From assembly GCA_035934405.1 (NCBI GenBank), contig DASYXW010000061.1:1-5445 (forward strand): a stretch of DNA of 5,445 nucleotides. Direction: 5' to 3'. Below the pieces are notes generated by a model. It was not told the origin of the DNA. It was given only the letters and a program-made list of their open reading frames with translations, and made no database searches. The DNA is from DASYXW01 sp035934405. Lineage in GTDB: Bacteria; Acidobacteriota; Terriglobia; UBA7540. A program made the position numbers and the translations under genes. Positions 4,238-5,445 of the stretch are shown here, piece by piece. Numbering within the stretch: position 1 is the stretch's first letter; each line of letters starts with the position of its first letter.

Positions 4238-4858
4238 ATGGCCATAGACTCTGATCTGGACCTGATGCTGCGGGTCAGCCGCGGCGACACGGAATCCTTC
4301 GAGGTCCTGTTGCAACGCTACCGCATGCCGGTGGTGGGTTATTGCGCGCGCCTCGTCCGCGATCCCACGCTGGCTGAGGACCTAGCGCAAGAGGTGTTTC
4401 TGCGCGTCTACCAGGCTCGCCAGCGATACCTGCCCTCGGCCAAGTTCACCACCTGGCTGTATCGCATCGCCACCAACCTGGCGCTCAACGCCATCCGAGA
4501 CCGAAAGGGCGAGCCGGTCCCATTCGGATCGGCCGCATCGGCGGGGCCGGGCGCGGACCAGAACGCGTCGGATTTCGAGCCGACGGAGAACCGCATTCCG
4601 GACACGCGGCCCACCGTCGAGGGCCAATTGATGGAATCCGACGGCGATCGGCTCATCCGCCAGGCCGTCGAGATGCTGCCCGAGAAGCAGCGCGCGGCGG
4701 TGATCTTGCACAAGTACCAGGACGTGGACTACCGGCAGATTGCGAAGATCCTAAGGGTTTCCGAAAGCGCCGTGAAATCGTTGCTCTTTCGAGCTTACGA
4801 AACCCTTCGACTGCGCCTCGAGCCGGCCATGAAAGAAGGTCTGATATGCCGAACATGA
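4238..4858 (+). CDS. RNA polymerase sigma factor, ECF (sigma-70 family, RpoE-like)
   Basis: The 206-residue group 4 sigma factor directs RNA polymerase to a dedicated promoter set, normally in response to an envelope or extracellular signal. Region 2 spans about residues 20-92, with AEDLAQEVFLRVYQ (46-59) and FTTWLYRIATNLALNAIRDR (70-89), the core-binding and -10 recognition part. A polar linker follows (about 92-138, rich in Gly, Ala, Asp and Pro). Region 4 spans about 140-196, with LPEKQRAAVILHKYQ and the helix-turn-helix DYRQIAKILRVSESAVKSLL, the -35 recognition part. No extra C-terminal SnoaL-like domain is present. I prefer ATG 4238, because AGGGT (4224-4228) is 9 nt upstream. GTG 4229 in the same frame would abut that site and add only three residues. 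The stop overlaps the following anti-sigma gene by 13 nt, a strong sign of joint translation and stoichiometric control. The specific ECF subgroup cannot be set from sequence alone. Confidence 0.93.
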   Translation: MAIDSDLDLMLRVSRGDTESFEVLLQRYRMPVVGYCARLVRDPTLAEDLAQEVFLRVYQARQRYLPSAKFTTWLYRIATNLALNAIRDRKGEPVPFGSAASAGPGADQNASDFEPTENRIPDTRPTVEGQLMESDGDRLIRQAVEMLPEKQRAAVILHKYQDVDYRQIAKILRVSESAVKSLLFRAYETLRLRLEPAMKEGLICRT

Positions 4859-5421
4859 ACGAAGGCCATTGTGAAAGACAGCAACTCTTCGCGCTCGCCG
4901 AGCGTCTGCTCGCGGCCCCGGAGGCGCGCAAGGTTGCGGCGCACGTCGCCGCATGCGCTGGCTGCCGCGCCATCATCGAGAGCTACCACAAGGTGGATTC
5001 GGCGCTCGACGCCTGGAAACCCCTCGAGCCCTCACCCTGGTTCGACGCCCGGATGCGCGCCGCCTTGAGGACGGCAGAGCCCGCCCGGCGGCCGCGCACG
5101 TTGTTTGGCCTGGAATGGTCTCGAGTGCTTTCACCCGCTCTGGCAGCGATGCTCGTGGTCGTGGCCGGAACGGTGATCCTCCGCGACCGGCTGCGTCCGG
5201 GCTCGCGCGCCGGCGAGAAAGTGGCGGCAGTCCAGGTGCCCCACGGAAACCCCGCCGCGCCCGCCCAAGCCCAGGGGGACCCGAGGACCCAGAGCGCCCG
5301 GCAGGAATTGAAGATGTACGAGAATCTGGGAGTACTGGAAGACTACGACATGCTGGCGAATATCGAGGGCATCTCGGAACCCACCCAGGTAGACGCGGGA
5401 GCGGCCAACGTTGCGGACTGA
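4846..5421 (+). CDS. Membrane-anchored zinc-finger (zf-HC2/ZAS-type) anti-sigma factor
   Basis: The 191-residue protein probably holds the upstream ECF sigma factor inactive at the inner membrane. Residues 8-41 carry the zinc-binding anti-sigma pattern: C9 (or H8), then HVAACAGC with H33, C37 and C40 (Hx3Cx2C). An amphipathic segment follows (about 43-80, including PWFDARMRAALR at 64-75), as in anti-sigma domains. A single transmembrane helix lies at about 94-112 (VLSPALAAMLVVVAGTVIL). The outer part has a Pro/Ala/Gln-rich linker (about 128-150) and ends in an acidic helical segment, ENLGVLEDYDMLANIEGI (159-176). The start at 4846 has AAGG at 6 nt; an internal ATG at 4855 would give a neat ATGA overlap but poorer spacing. 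The zinc motif and gene order make the call solid. What the periplasmic tail senses is unknown, and release by redox change or proteolysis cannot be decided. Confidence 0.88.
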   Translation: MPNMNEGHCERQQLFALAERLLAAPEARKVAAHVAACAGCRAIIESYHKVDSALDAWKPLEPSPWFDARMRAALRTAEPARRPRTLFGLEWSRVLSPALAAMLVVVAGTVILRDRLRPGSRAGEKVAAVQVPHGNPAAPAQAQGDPRTQSARQELKMYENLGVLEDYDMLANIEGISEPTQVDAGAANVAD

Positions 5422-5425
5422 CCAT

Positions 5426-5445
5426 GTAGCGCCGGCCTGCAGGCC
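5426..5445. repeat. Partial second copy of the GTAGCGCCGGC palindromic element, cut by the window edge
   Basis: GTAGCGCCGGC (5426-5436) is identical, on the opposite strand, to the right end of the element at 1498-1596. It is followed by a perfect 12-bp palindrome, GGCCTGCAGGCC (5434-5445), which takes the place of the GCCGGCA/TGCCGGC hairpin in the first copy. It begins 4 nt after the anti-sigma stop, where it may act as a transcript-end hairpin. The remainder lies outside the window. Confidence 0.65.

Noticed and set aside
4023..4254. Short plus-strand frames in the region before the sigma factor
   Set aside because: They lack ribosome binding sites, overlap the inverted repeats and resemble no protein I know.

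Overview
The window is GC-rich DNA from a bacterial chromosome. It fits an Acidobacteriota-like (Solibacter/Koribacter-type) soil bacterium. That placement is inferred from three things seen together: a secreted FG-GAP/VCBS propeller protein, an ECF sigma / zinc-finger anti-sigma pair with a long periplasmic tail, and compact palindromic intergenic elements of the GTAGCGCCGGC type. No rRNA or marker phylogeny was possible, so the taxonomy is tentative.

Layout. Positions 1-169 hold no gene I can call with confidence. From 2527 down to 170 a minus-strand operon reads: 3-hydroxyacyl-CoA dehydrogenase (hbd/paaH type), then a small 84-residue ORF, then enoyl-CoA hydratase, then nusB. The junctions are 7 nt, 2 nt and 3 nt, so the four genes are probably cotranscribed and translationally coupled. 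The first and third catalyse consecutive steps of fatty-acid beta-oxidation (or butyryl-CoA metabolism): hydration of the enoyl-CoA, then oxidation of the 3-hydroxyacyl-CoA. NusB, the antitermination and ribosome-biogenesis factor, is an unexpected last member.

Positions 2528-2816 form a divergent control region. A candidate promoter for the operon (minus strand) and one for the propeller gene (plus strand) stand back to back. Exactly between their -35 boxes is a perfect 23-bp palindrome flanked by two smaller hairpins.

On the plus strand, 2817-3935 encodes an exported protein made of seven calcium-loop FG-GAP repeats, which predicts a complete seven-bladed beta-propeller. A roughly 300-nt gap follows (3936-4237) with three good inverted repeats in the leader of the next operon. 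That operon is an ECF-family sigma factor (4238-4858) overlapping by 13 nt a membrane-anchored zinc-finger anti-sigma factor (4846-5421), a typical sigma/anti-sigma signalling pair.

Two copies of a GTAG(C/G)GCCG(G/C)C-bounded palindromic element occur. A complete copy of about 99 bp (four hairpins) lies inside the small ORF, in frame and adding 33 codons. The beginning of another sits at the right edge, 4 nt after the anti-sigma stop. I see no complete undescribed defence or mobile system. The most interesting items are the in-frame palindromic insertion, the symmetric operator-like palindrome, and the hairpin-rich sigma leader.
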